Positions 54,140 through 61,870 of a DNA stretch of 64,000 nt are shown here, piece after piece. Positions within the stretch are counted from its first letter, which is position 1. The number at the start of each line of letters is the position of its first letter. Below the pieces are notes generated by a model. It did not search any database and had not been told where the DNA came from. It saw only the letters and a list, made by a program, of their open reading frames with translations. Both the position numbers and the translations under genes were made by a program. Source of the DNA: Clostridium magnum DSM 2767 (GTDB lineage Bacteria > Bacillota > Clostridia > Clostridiales > Clostridiaceae); the NCBI RefSeq assembly GCF_001623875.1, contig NZ_LWAE01000002.1:992001-1056000 (forward strand), read 5' to 3'.

Positions 54140-54859
54140 ATGTTTTTAAAAGAGAGTAAAAGTAGTGATACAATTGCATCGGCGTTAGCAGGTATGTTTG
54201 TAGGTTTTGGTATTATACTTATATTTACGGTAGGAGGTCTGCTATCATCTGTAAATGCACCAGCTACTAAAATGCCAATGGGATTTTCTTTTGAAATCGC
54301 ATTAAGCTTAGTATTAGCTGCTGGTTCAGAACTATTTACAGGTAATAACATGATTATGCCGATAGGTGCCATAGAGAAAAAGGTTTCTTGGAGTTCAGTT
54401 TGGGATATATGGATTTTCAGCTACATTGGAAACGTTTTAGGTTCCGTAGTGTTAGCTGCATTGTATGTACAATCTGGACTTTGGAGAGGTACTACAGCAG
54501 AATTTATTTTAAAAACATCAGCTGCAAAAATGACAGCACCGTATATGGAGCTGTTTGTAAGAGGAATTTTATGTAACATTTTAGTGTGTTTAGTAGTATG
54601 GTGCTTTTTTAAATTAAAAGATGAAGCTGCAAAGCTTATCATGGTATTTTGGTGTCTGTTTGCATTTATAACTTCAGGTTTTGAACATAGTGTAGCAAAT
54701 ATGACATTGCTTTCAATAGCTTTAATGATTCCACATAATGTGCCAGTATCTCTTAATGGATTTATGTATAACTTAACAGCGGTGTCATTAGGTAATATTG
54801 TTGGTGGAATGCTTTTTGTAGGTATAGCATATTGGTATATATCTAATAAGAAAGTCTGA
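54140..54859 (+). CDS. FNT-family channel, probably hydrosulfide channel (HSC/FNT3-like)
   Basis: 239 residues from the first ATG, with six membrane helices. FNT features include MPMGFSFEIALSLVLAAGSELFTGNN and the second half LMIPHNVPVSLNGFMYNL. The frame extends upstream in good family-like sequence (SFAEEINKLSGAAVKKA, 54089-54139) but has no start codon. One deleted G in AAAT-TCG at 54085-54091 would explain the loss, since AAAGG lies 7 bases before. In Clostridioides difficile an FNT protein beside asrABC exports hydrosulfide; the same arrangement here supports that role. Confidence 0.85.
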   Translation: MFLKESKSSDTIASALAGMFVGFGIILIFTVGGLLSSVNAPATKMPMGFSFEIALSLVLAAGSELFTGNNMIMPIGAIEKKVSWSSVWDIWIFSYIGNVLGSVVLAALYVQSGLWRGTTAEFILKTSAAKMTAPYMELFVRGILCNILVCLVVWCFFKLKDEAAKLIMVFWCLFAFITSGFEHSVANMTLLSIALMIPHNVPVSLNGFMYNLTAVSLGNIVGGMLFVGIAYWYISNKKV

Positions 54860-54902
54860 AGAATTCAGATAAATAAAATAAAGTAGCATAGGGAGGATTA
54901 AG

Positions 54903-55904
54903 ATGGGATATAAGTTAAACTCAGAAAAGTTTAATAATTTTTTAGCCGCAATAGGGGATGAATATAAGGTTTATGCTCCTATACTTTTAAAAGGTAAGGG
55001 TACCTTCTCAGATACAGATACTGTTAGGTATGGTCAAGTTAATAAAGTTGAGGAAATAGAATTTAATAAGAAGTCTAATTTCTCGCCAAAGGAAGTCATA
55101 CTTCCAATTACACAAACTATATTTTACTTTACAGAAGATAGTGTAACAGAACCTAAAGCAGATGATAAAAAAGCATTAATATTCCTAAGAAGCTGTGATA
55201 TACATGCTGTTAAGAGACTAGATCAAATCTATTTAAAGAATGGTGCAGAAGATCCATATTACAAGAGATTAAGAGAAAAAGTTAAATTTGTACTTATGGA
55301 GTGTGAAAACAGCTTTGAAAACTGTTTCTGTGTAAGTATGGGAAGTAACAAAACAGAGGAATATGATCTATTTGTAAAAGTAGTAGATGGACAAGTTTTT
55401 GTTGAATGTAAAGATGAAAGCTTTAAAGCATATTTTCAGGCTTATGAACAGTCTGAAGTAAGTCCCCAATTTGTAGAAACTAACGAAAAAGAAGTAAAAG
55501 TTCCTGAGAACTTAGACACAAGCGTATTTGGTTGGAGTGGATGGAGAGAGTATTCACAGAGATGTATAGCTTGTGGCAGATGTAATACAGTCTGTGGAAC
55601 CTGTGCTTGCTTTACAATGCAGGATATATTCTACAAGGATAACGAAAAGACTGGAGAAAGAAGAAGAGTCTGGGCTTCCTGTCAAGTGGATGGATTTACA
55701 GATATGGCTGGCGGACATAGCTTTAGAAAAGATCAAGGTGAAAGAATGAGATTTAAAGTTATGCATAAGATTTATGACTTTAAAAAGAGATTTGGTTATC
55801 ACATGTGTGTAGGTTGTGGAAGATGTGACGATGCCTGTCCAGAGTATATCTCACTTTCAAATTGTATAAATAAATTAAACAACGCTATGGAAGAGGTGAA
55901 GTAA
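54903..55904 (+). CDS. asrA: Anaerobic sulfite reductase subunit A
   Basis: 333 residues. The C-terminal half has two ferredoxin-like cluster motifs: CIACGRCNTVCGTCACF (about 223-240) and CVGCGRCDDACPEY (about 302-316). The N-terminal half is the AsrA-specific domain with SCDIHAVKRLDQIY and additional Cys. AsrA passes electrons from AsrB to the catalytic AsrC, which reduces sulfite to sulfide. The gene is followed without gap by asrB, so translation is coupled. Confidence 0.96.
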   Translation: MGYKLNSEKFNNFLAAIGDEYKVYAPILLKGKGTFSDTDTVRYGQVNKVEEIEFNKKSNFSPKEVILPITQTIFYFTEDSVTEPKADDKKALIFLRSCDIHAVKRLDQIYLKNGAEDPYYKRLREKVKFVLMECENSFENCFCVSMGSNKTEEYDLFVKVVDGQVFVECKDESFKAYFQAYEQSEVSPQFVETNEKEVKVPENLDTSVFGWSGWREYSQRCIACGRCNTVCGTCACFTMQDIFYKDNEKTGERRRVWASCQVDGFTDMAGGHSFRKDQGERMRFKVMHKIYDFKKRFGYHMCVGCGRCDDACPEYISLSNCINKLNNAMEEVK

Positions 55905-56696
55905 ATGGAGAATATATATTTACCAAAGGCTAGTAAGATAATTAGTATTACTCCACATACAGATATTGATTATACATTTAGAATGGAATTTACAGGTGAT
56001 GTTAAACCTGGTCAATTCTTTGAGGTTTCTATACCTAAATACGGAGAAGCTCCAATATCTGTCTGTGAAATAGGAGAAGGATATATAGATTTAACAATCA
56101 GACGTGTTGGGGTAGTTACAGATGTTATCCATACTTTCTTCCCAGGAGATACACTTTTCATGAGAGGACCTTATGGAAATGGATTTGATGTAAATATATA
56201 TAAGGGAAAAGAAGTTATTGTAGCAGCAGGTGGAACTGGACTAGCTCCAGTAAAGGGAATTGTAGATTATTTTTCAGCGCACAGAGATGAAGTTAAGAAC
56301 TTAGATCTTTTAGTTGGATTTAAATCACCAGATGATATACTGTTCAAAGAATCCCTAAAAAAATGGAGTGACAATGTAAATGTTACAGTGACTGTAGATA
56401 AAGCTGAAGAAGGATATACTGGTAATGTTGGCTTGATTACTACTTATATTAAAGATTTAAAAATCGAAAATATAGAAGAAGCACAAGTGGTGGCTGTTGG
56501 ACCTCCAATAATGATAAAGTTTACTATAGCTGAGTTTCTTAAAAGAGGAATCAAAGAAGAAAATATTTGGGTTTCCTATGAAAGAAAAATGTGCTGCGGC
56601 GTAGGTAAGTGTGGACACTGTAAAATGGATGATACTTATATCTGTTTAGAAGGACCAGTGTTTAACTATACTAAAGCTAAAAATTTAATGGATTAA
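55905..56696 (+). CDS. asrB: Anaerobic sulfite reductase subunit B
   Basis: 263 residues. The protein resembles dihydroorotate dehydrogenase electron-transfer subunits. An FAD-binding barrel with RRVGVVTDVIHTF, an NAD(P) motif AAGGTGLAPVKGIVDYF and a C-terminal [2Fe-2S] motif MCCGVGKCGHCKM with a last Cys in YICLEGP are present. It takes electrons from NAD(P)H and hands them to AsrA and AsrC. The ATG is immediately after the asrA stop. Confidence 0.96.
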   Translation: MENIYLPKASKIISITPHTDIDYTFRMEFTGDVKPGQFFEVSIPKYGEAPISVCEIGEGYIDLTIRRVGVVTDVIHTFFPGDTLFMRGPYGNGFDVNIYKGKEVIVAAGGTGLAPVKGIVDYFSAHRDEVKNLDLLVGFKSPDDILFKESLKKWSDNVNVTVTVDKAEEGYTGNVGLITTYIKDLKIENIEEAQVVAVGPPIMIKFTIAEFLKRGIKEENIWVSYERKMCCGVGKCGHCKMDDTYICLEGPVFNYTKAKNLMD

Positions 56697-56711
56697 AGGG
56701 GGGGAAGAAGT

Positions 56712-57665
56712 ATGTCTATAGATATTAATACAAAAAAGTTGAAAAAGAACGCATTTAGAGTAACAAAGGAAAGAGGAAAAACTGCAATAAGAATAAGGGT
56801 TCCAGGCGGACGTATGGAAGCAAAACATTTTGAAATACTACAAAAAGTTGCTGAAGAGTACGGTAATGGAACTGTTCATATAACTATTAGACAAGGATTT
56901 GAAATACCTGGGATAGATATGAGAAACATCCCTAAGATAAATGAACTTATTCAACCTGTAATAGAAGGTTTAGAAATAAATCAAGTGGATCCAAATACAG
57001 GGTATGCTTCATCTGGTACAAGAAATGTATCTGCTTGCATAGGAAATAATGTTTGTCCTTTTGGTAATTATAATACAGCTGCATTTGCAAAGAAAATGGA
57101 AAAAGCAATTTTCCCTAATGATCGTCATGTAAAAATTGCTTTTACAGGATGTTCTAATGATTGCATAAAAGCTAGAATGCAGGATTTTGGGATTATAGGA
57201 ATGACTGAACCGCAGTATGATAGCTACAGATGTATAAGCTGTCAAGCTTGTGTTAAGAATTGTAAGAAAAGATCCACAGGAGCATTATCTTTTGAAAACT
57301 TTAAGGTTGTAAGAGATCATGACAAGTGTATTGGCTGTGGAGAATGCGTTGGAAAATGTCCAACAGGTGCATGGACAAGAAGTGATGAAAAATACTTTAA
57401 GCTAGTTATAATGGGAAGAACAGGAAAGAAAAACCCAAGACTAGCTCAAGACTTTGCTAAGTGGATAGATGAAGAGAGTATAATAAAAATTGTATTAAAC
57501 ACTTATGATTTTATAGAAGAGTATATTGATAAAGATGCACCGTTAGGTAAAGAGCATATTGGATACATTATAGACAGAACTGGATATCAAGAATACAAGA
57601 AATGGGCATTAAAAGATGTAAGCCTAGGAAATAAAGTTGAGATAAAAGATAATATTTATTGGTAA
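56712..57665 (+). CDS. asrC: Anaerobic sulfite reductase subunit C (sirohaem)
   Basis: 317 residues. Sirohaem/[4Fe-4S] ligands are in the NVSACIGNNVCPFG and FTGCSNDCIKARMQDFG motifs. Two further ferredoxin-type clusters are in CISCQACVKNCKKR and CIGCGECVGKCPTG. A Ser/Arg-rich IRIRVPGGRMEAKHFE opens the substrate region. It is the catalytic subunit. The ribosome site is an eight-G run (GGGGGGGG) before AAG. The gene ends with a very strong terminator. Confidence 0.96.
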   Translation: MSIDINTKKLKKNAFRVTKERGKTAIRIRVPGGRMEAKHFEILQKVAEEYGNGTVHITIRQGFEIPGIDMRNIPKINELIQPVIEGLEINQVDPNTGYASSGTRNVSACIGNNVCPFGNYNTAAFAKKMEKAIFPNDRHVKIAFTGCSNDCIKARMQDFGIIGMTEPQYDSYRCISCQACVKNCKKRSTGALSFENFKVVRDHDKCIGCGECVGKCPTGAWTRSDEKYFKLVIMGRTGKKNPRLAQDFAKWIDEESIIKIVLNTYDFIEEYIDKDAPLGKEHIGYIIDRTGYQEYKKWALKDVSLGNKVEIKDNIYW

Positions 57666-57679
57666 TAGCCGATTTAAGG

Positions 57680-57731
57680 AACGGGCGTTAGTGTTATTTA
57701 TATCTATAATTAACACTAACGCCCGTTTTTT
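57680..57731 (+). terminator. Strong terminator of the asr operon
   Basis: AACGGGCGTTAGTGTTA pairs perfectly with TAACACTAACGCCCGTT over a 14-base loop, followed by TTTT. Confidence 0.92.
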
Positions 57732-57815
57732 AATTATGGGCTTTAGCCTGTTGAGTGATAGCGAAACATTAAACTACCTGCTTTGCAGGTGGAGGACAAA
57801 GGGTTATACCACAAC
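57732..57815 (+). repeat. IS605-like left-end repeat (second copy of 26132-26215)
   Basis: About 84 bases match the left part of the remnant at 26132 with only a handful of differences. Both contain GGCTTTAGCC and ACCTGCTTTGC and both begin right after a terminator T run. Here the right end is absent and the sequence passes directly into a broken gene. Confidence 0.8.
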
Positions 57816-57821
57816 AAAAGA

Positions 57822-58147
57822 AAAGGGTATAGAGATATTTAGAATTAACAGTTTGTCTGATTTAAAAACTGGTTGTTTTGGCATATTAGAACCATCGGAA
57901 AATTGTTCTGCAGCAGATAGTAGTGATATAGATCTTATACTCATGCCCGGCGTTAGCTTTTGATAGGCAGGGTGGACGACTAGGATATGGAGCAGGATTT
58001 TATGACCGTTTTCTTACGAAAATGAGCAAAAGGGTTGAAAAAATTGCTTTAGCATATCAGCTTCAAGTAGTAGACAGTGTTCCTATGGAAAGCTCTGATG
58101 TAAGAATAGATGGAATCATTACAAATGATTCATTTATTCATCTATAA
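57822..58147 (+). pseudogene. 5-formyltetrahydrofolate cyclo-ligase remnant
   Basis: The first frame reads KKGIEIFRINSLSDLKTG, LEPSENCSAADSSDIDLILMPGVSF and stops at 57961. The second carries on as DRQGGRLGYGAGFYDRFL and ends at 58147. The join is a run of four T (57958-57961); three would restore the frame. The family hallmark GRLGYGxGFYD is clear. The N-terminal third is missing, replaced by the IS605-like repeat. The enzyme returns 5-formyl-THF to the folate pool, so a second copy should exist elsewhere. Confidence 0.85.
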
Positions 58148-58172
58148 ATTCTAATTTTCCTAAAAGTAAAAC

Positions 58173-58200
58173 AAAAGGCCGATCTAAGAAACGGCCTTTT
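58173..58200. terminator. Bidirectional terminator
   Basis: AAAAGGCCG and CGGCCTTTT form a perfect 9-bp stem, flanked by A and T runs. It separates a plus-strand remnant from minus-strand genes. Confidence 0.85.
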
Positions 58201-58205
58201 AATTC

Positions 58206-58439
58206 TTATTTCTTTCTAATAGCTACTCTCCAAATTTCTGGTCCTTGCTCAATATACTGCCAATCAAATTTATCTTCACGCTCTATTAAAAATTGATAAT
58301 GTAGAGGTCTTGGATCATGATCATTAGTAAGTTCCATAACCTCTCCAGAATTAAGTTTATCGAAGGTGTCAAATATAATAGTATGTTTATCTCTAGGTTC
58401 GTATTTTCTTGCATCTACCTTTGCAGCAAATTGTATCAT
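58206..58439 (-). CDS. DUF2249 domain protein
   Basis: 77 residues. The sequence DARKYEPRDKHTIIFDTFDKL, NSGEVMELTNDHDPRPLHYQF and QYIEQGPEIWRVAI is the full DUF2249 domain, a small TusA-like fold. These proteins often occur with hemerythrins, RIC and denitrification genes and are thought to take part in NO or Fe-S handling. It is co-transcribed with the DUF438-hemerythrin gene upstream. Confidence 0.9.
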   Translation of the reverse strand: MIQFAAKVDARKYEPRDKHTIIFDTFDKLNSGEVMELTNDHDPRPLHYQFLIEREDKFDWQYIEQGPEIWRVAIRKK

Positions 58440-58483
58440 TTAAAATCATCCTTTCATATTATACTTGTTTTTATATATTTTCT

Positions 58484-59245
58484 CTATTTTCCAGGAGTAA
58501 AAGGACAGTAACCTATCTTATCACTCTTGTTTTTCATTTCTATCCATAATTCCTTATCCTTTATTGCATCTATAGCTGTAGGATATAGGATGTAGTTTTC
58601 CTTATAAATGTGATCTCTGAGGTGAAAAACGATATACTTTGCTAGCTCGTCTACTTTTATCTTGCACTCACTAAAGTCCATGGCTTGAGCATTATGCGCT
58701 GTTTCTTTAAGTAATCTTTTTCTCTTTCTCAAATCATCATGTTCCATTCTCATAATTCTTGTGGGACCAGTGATATTCCTTTTTTCAAGTTCTGGGAACA
58801 GTACATCTTCTTCTCGTTTATGATGTTTTTCAGCATCTATAATATTACTTGCTAAATGTTCTAACTTTACAAATAAGTTTGGATTTTCACTGTAACTATT
58901 TAGAATTTGAATATCTAGATTCAGCGCTTCCAGCTCTGTCAAAAACTCTTTTATCTTTTCATGTTCAATTATAAGAGTATCTAACATGTGTCCGGGCTCA
59001 ATCTTCTTTTTTAGCTTTACCAATTCATCACTTAGAACTTCCATATGAATGTCACAAAGGTTTCTCAAATCCTGTGGATCCATGCCCTGCTCAATAAGGC
59101 GTTGCTCTGCAACAGATAACTCTATAGGGTCTATATTTGCTACTATAGTCAAGGCTTCTTTTCTTGATTCTTCTGTTACTCCTGCATTAAGCTTTTTGAG
59201 AACAGCCGTAAGCTTTTCGATTCGAGCTTCATTTACCAAATTCAT
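58484..59245 (-). CDS. DUF438 plus hemerythrin domain protein
   Basis: 253 residues. DUF438 covers about 10-75 (IDPIELSVAEQRLIEQGM and DLRNLCDIHMEV). A hemerythrin domain follows, with ligands in HMLDTLIIEHEKI, DAEKHHKREEDVLFPEL, RMEHDDLRKRK and FHLRDHIYKENYILYP. No PAS domain is present, unlike longer DUF438 proteins. The pair with DUF2249 suggests an O2- or NO-binding module. A Crp/Fnr-type site lies upstream. Confidence 0.92.
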   Translation of the reverse strand: MNLVNEARIEKLTAVLKKLNAGVTEESRKEALTIVANIDPIELSVAEQRLIEQGMDPQDLRNLCDIHMEVLSDELVKLKKKIEPGHMLDTLIIEHEKIKEFLTELEALNLDIQILNSYSENPNLFVKLEHLASNIIDAEKHHKREEDVLFPELEKRNITGPTRIMRMEHDDLRKRKRLLKETAHNAQAMDFSECKIKVDELAKYIVFHLRDHIYKENYILYPTAIDAIKDKELWIEMKNKSDKIGYCPFTPGK

Positions 59246-59321
59246 ATATAATACCTCCTACATATTCTCTTAATTCATTTAACTTATGAGCTAATTTTAC
59301 TACTGAAAATTATTATTTTAT

Positions 59322-59335
59322 GTGATTCAAATCAA
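59322..59335. promoter_or_regulatory. FNR-like operator shared by divergent genes
   Basis: GTGAT-TCAA-ATCAA is one base from the FNR consensus. Minus strand: TAAAAT at 59299-59294 puts the centre at -41.5 for the hemerythrin unit. Plus strand: TATAGA at 59361-59366 gives about -44 for the azoreductase. One site could serve both. Confidence 0.55.
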
Positions 59336-59424
59336 ATTTTGTTGATTAATTTTTTACAGGTATAGAAAATTAGTAATTATCAAGAATATTAAATGTGAAA
59401 ATAAATTTAAAGTGAGGTAAATAG

Positions 59425-60030
59425 ATGAGTAAAGTATTATATATTAAAGCAAATGTAAAACCAGAAGGAGCATCAAGAACTTTTAGAATTTCAGATAATT
59501 TTGTTGGACAGTACAAAGAACTAAATCCTAGCGATGAAATTATAACTTTAGATTTATACAAAGAAGGTATAGGGTTTCTAACAGAAGAGGGTATTACTCT
59601 TCATGCACCAGCACCTGGTGAAGGTAAGGATCATCCAATATTAAAATACGCATATCAGTTTGCCGAAGCAGATAAGTATATAATTGCAGCGCCACTTTGG
59701 AATTTAAGTTTTCCGGCAATATTAAAGGCATACATTGATTATATATGTGTTACAGGAATTACATTTAAGTATACAGCAGAGGGACCAGTTGGCTTATGTC
59801 AAGGGAAAAAAGCAGTCCATATTGTTGCAAGGGGCGGCGGTGGATACTCTGAAGGACCACTTGCAGCTTATGAGATGGGAGATAGATATTTAAGAACAAT
59901 ATTGGGTTTCCTTGGAATAACTGATTTTACCACAATATCAGCAGAGAAGTTGGATGTTATTGGTGAAGATGTAGAAGTAATTGTAAAAAATGCGATTGAA
60001 ACAGCAAAAGAAAAGGCAAAAAATTTTTAG
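59425..60030 (+). CDS. azoR: FMN-dependent NADH:azoreductase/quinone reductase
   Basis: 201 residues. The flavodoxin-like fold begins VLYIKANVKPEGASRTFRIS, with the FMN-contacting region AAPLWNLSFPAILKAYIDYI and VARGGGGYSEG. This is the AzoR family, dimeric FMN enzymes that reduce azo dyes and quinones with NADH. In anaerobes they probably protect against quinone and thiol stress. The GAGGT site is 7 bases before the ATG. It shares an upstream palindrome with the divergent hemerythrin gene. Confidence 0.93.
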   Translation: MSKVLYIKANVKPEGASRTFRISDNFVGQYKELNPSDEIITLDLYKEGIGFLTEEGITLHAPAPGEGKDHPILKYAYQFAEADKYIIAAPLWNLSFPAILKAYIDYICVTGITFKYTAEGPVGLCQGKKAVHIVARGGGGYSEGPLAAYEMGDRYLRTILGFLGITDFTTISAEKLDVIGEDVEVIVKNAIETAKEKAKNF

Positions 60031-60044
60031 TTTTTTAAAAGAGC

Positions 60045-60137
60045 GGCTGTTGCACTAAGGCACCCATAACCATAACCTTGGCTTATCCCTAGTGTAAGTC
60101 AAGGTTATGGTTTAGATATCTACTTAGTGCAACAGCC
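60045..60137. repeat. 93-bp MITE-like inverted-repeat element
   Basis: Perfect 15-bp ends GGCTGTTGCACTAAG and CTTAGTGCAACAGCC enclose a second inverted repeat AACCATAACCTTG/CAAGGTTATGGTT, with unequal spacer segments. The whole unit folds into one long hairpin. The ends look like those of transposable elements rather than a plain terminator, since no T run follows. No target duplication is seen. Confidence 0.7.
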
Positions 60138-60260
60138 CCAATTTATTGTATATATCCATTGCTGATGAAGAAAGAGGTTACTATATCTATAAGTATATAA
60201 GGTTATGAAAAAATACAAAGGTTCTTAGTTTGCTAACTTTCTGTATTCTGAATGAAATGT

Positions 60261-60278
60261 ATAACTTCAACAAGTTAT
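60261..60278 (+). promoter_or_regulatory. Palindrome upstream of the NROR-like gene
   Basis: ATAACTTCAACAAGTTAT is a perfect 7-4-7 palindrome about 65 bases before the gene. It could be another regulator site, but no promoter with clear spacing is visible. Confidence 0.45.
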
Positions 60279-60341
60279 TAAAATAATATTAATATATTTG
60301 AGTTAGGTTAATTACAAGAATTAATTATGGTGGTGAACGTA

Positions 60342-61553
60342 TTGAATAATAGGATAATTATAATTGGTGGGGGCATCGCTGGAATTAGTGCTATAAAGGC
60401 AATAAGAGAAGTTGATAGTGAAATTGAAATACACATGATTTCAAATGAGAAGTTTTATCCCTACAATCGATTAAGACTAACTAAGGGCTTATTTGGAAAT
60501 TTATCAGAGGAAGCTATATTACTTCAAAAGAGAGAGTGGTATGAAGCAAATAGCGTCAAATTATATATAAATAAAGAAGTAACTAGGATAGATGTAGAGG
60601 AGCATGAAGTAATTTTAGACGATGACAGTAGACTAAAGTTTAGTAAGTTATTATTAGCATCTGGTGCTCACAATTTTACTCCACCTATTGAGGGGATAGA
60701 TAAGCAGAATGTTTACACAATTAGGCACCTAGAAGATGCGTGGGTTGTAAAAGATATAGTTCTTGAAAAAAAGAAGCCATTAACAATAGGAGGTGGGATT
60801 CAGGGATTAGAAACTGCATGGGAGTTAAATCAACATGGTGCGGAAGTTGCCATTGCTGAAATTCAATCTAGGCTTATGCCTATGCAGCTTGATATAAAGG
60901 CATCGCAAATACTTCACAGTATAATAGAAAGTTATAATATAAAAGTATATTTGGAAACGCAGGTACATAAAATACTTGGAGAAAATAGTGTTACAGGAGT
61001 AAGTAGAGAGGATGGATTACAGATAAGCTGTGATATGGTAGTTTATAATGCCGGAGTACGTCCAAATATTAAGTATATAAAAGATACTCCTATCAATTTT
61101 AATAAGGGAGTAATAGTAAATAATAAGATGGAGACCAGTGTTCAGGATATTTATGCTGCTGGTGATGTAGCTGAGTTTAAGAGCAGAATTTCTGGACTTT
61201 GGAATATAGCTATAGAACAAGGGAAGCTTGCAGGGTACAACATGATAGGCATGGATAAAGTCTATAAGGATATTGTTCCGGTAACAACTCTAAATGCATT
61301 TGGAATTTCACTATTTTCTATGGGAAATGTAGACGAAGGTAAATGTGATTATTCTTTAATTGAAGAAAGTTCGGAAAATAAGGTCTACAAAAGGATATTT
61401 ATTCATGAAAATAAAATAGCTGGAGCAATCGTTATTGGGGATACAAAAAAATCGCCTATTTTAAAATCAGCTATAGAAAATCAAATTTTAGTAGATGAAT
61501 TTGACTTATCTAAGATTTTTATAGAAAGTGAAATTATAACTAGAAAAGAATAA
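60342..61553 (+). CDS. NAD(P)H:rubredoxin oxidoreductase-like flavoprotein
   Basis: About 403 residues from the TTG at 60342 after GGTGGTG; an ATG at 60327 is in frame but has no ribosome site. The FAD motif IIIIGGGIAGISAIKAIRE, NAD motif LTIGGGIQGLETAWEL and second FAD motif VQDIYAAGDVAEF mark a pyridine nucleotide-disulfide fold without a redox CxxxxC. The C-terminal part resembles NROR of C. acetobutylicum. It would reduce rubredoxin, which feeds FprA. It forms a unit with DUF1450 and hcp. Confidence 0.88.
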   Translation: MNNRIIIIGGGIAGISAIKAIREVDSEIEIHMISNEKFYPYNRLRLTKGLFGNLSEEAILLQKREWYEANSVKLYINKEVTRIDVEEHEVILDDDSRLKFSKLLLASGAHNFTPPIEGIDKQNVYTIRHLEDAWVVKDIVLEKKKPLTIGGGIQGLETAWELNQHGAEVAIAEIQSRLMPMQLDIKASQILHSIIESYNIKVYLETQVHKILGENSVTGVSREDGLQISCDMVVYNAGVRPNIKYIKDTPINFNKGVIVNNKMETSVQDIYAAGDVAEFKSRISGLWNIAIEQGKLAGYNMIGMDKVYKDIVPVTTLNAFGISLFSMGNVDEGKCDYSLIEESSENKVYKRIFIHENKIAGAIVIGDTKKSPILKSAIENQILVDEFDLSKIFIESEIITRKE

Positions 61554-61577
61554 AGTACAGTACTAGGAGGAAAAGAA

Positions 61578-61793
61578 ATGGAAGTTAAATTTTGTGAGAA
61601 TAATTTTAGTTTTGGTACTGAAAAAGTAGTTAAAGCATTGCAGGAAAATCACCAGAACATCGAAGTTTCGGTGGAGGGATGCTTGGGGTATTGCGGTGAC
61701 TGTGCAGTAGGACCTTATGCATTGGTTGATGATGAAATGATTCAAGCTGATACAGCAGATGAGCTGTTGAAAAAAATAGAAAATATGATGTGA
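61578..61793 (+). CDS. DUF1450 (YuzB-like) small Cys protein
   Basis: 71 residues. The motif VEGCLGYCGDCAVGPYALVDD with an N-terminal Cys (KFCENNF) is typical of DUF1450, which resembles thioredoxin-like [2Fe-2S] ferredoxins. GGAGG precedes the ATG by 9 bases. It sits between the NROR-like gene and hcp, so it may carry electrons for hybrid cluster protein. That role is inferred. Confidence 0.85.
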   Translation: MEVKFCENNFSFGTEKVVKALQENHQNIEVSVEGCLGYCGDCAVGPYALVDDEMIQADTADELLKKIENMM

Positions 61794-61870
61794 GTGACTC
61801 GTCAATAGTTAATCTAAACTGTAAGTTTTAAAATTATCAAAATAAAAATATTAAAAAAGGAGATATTTAT

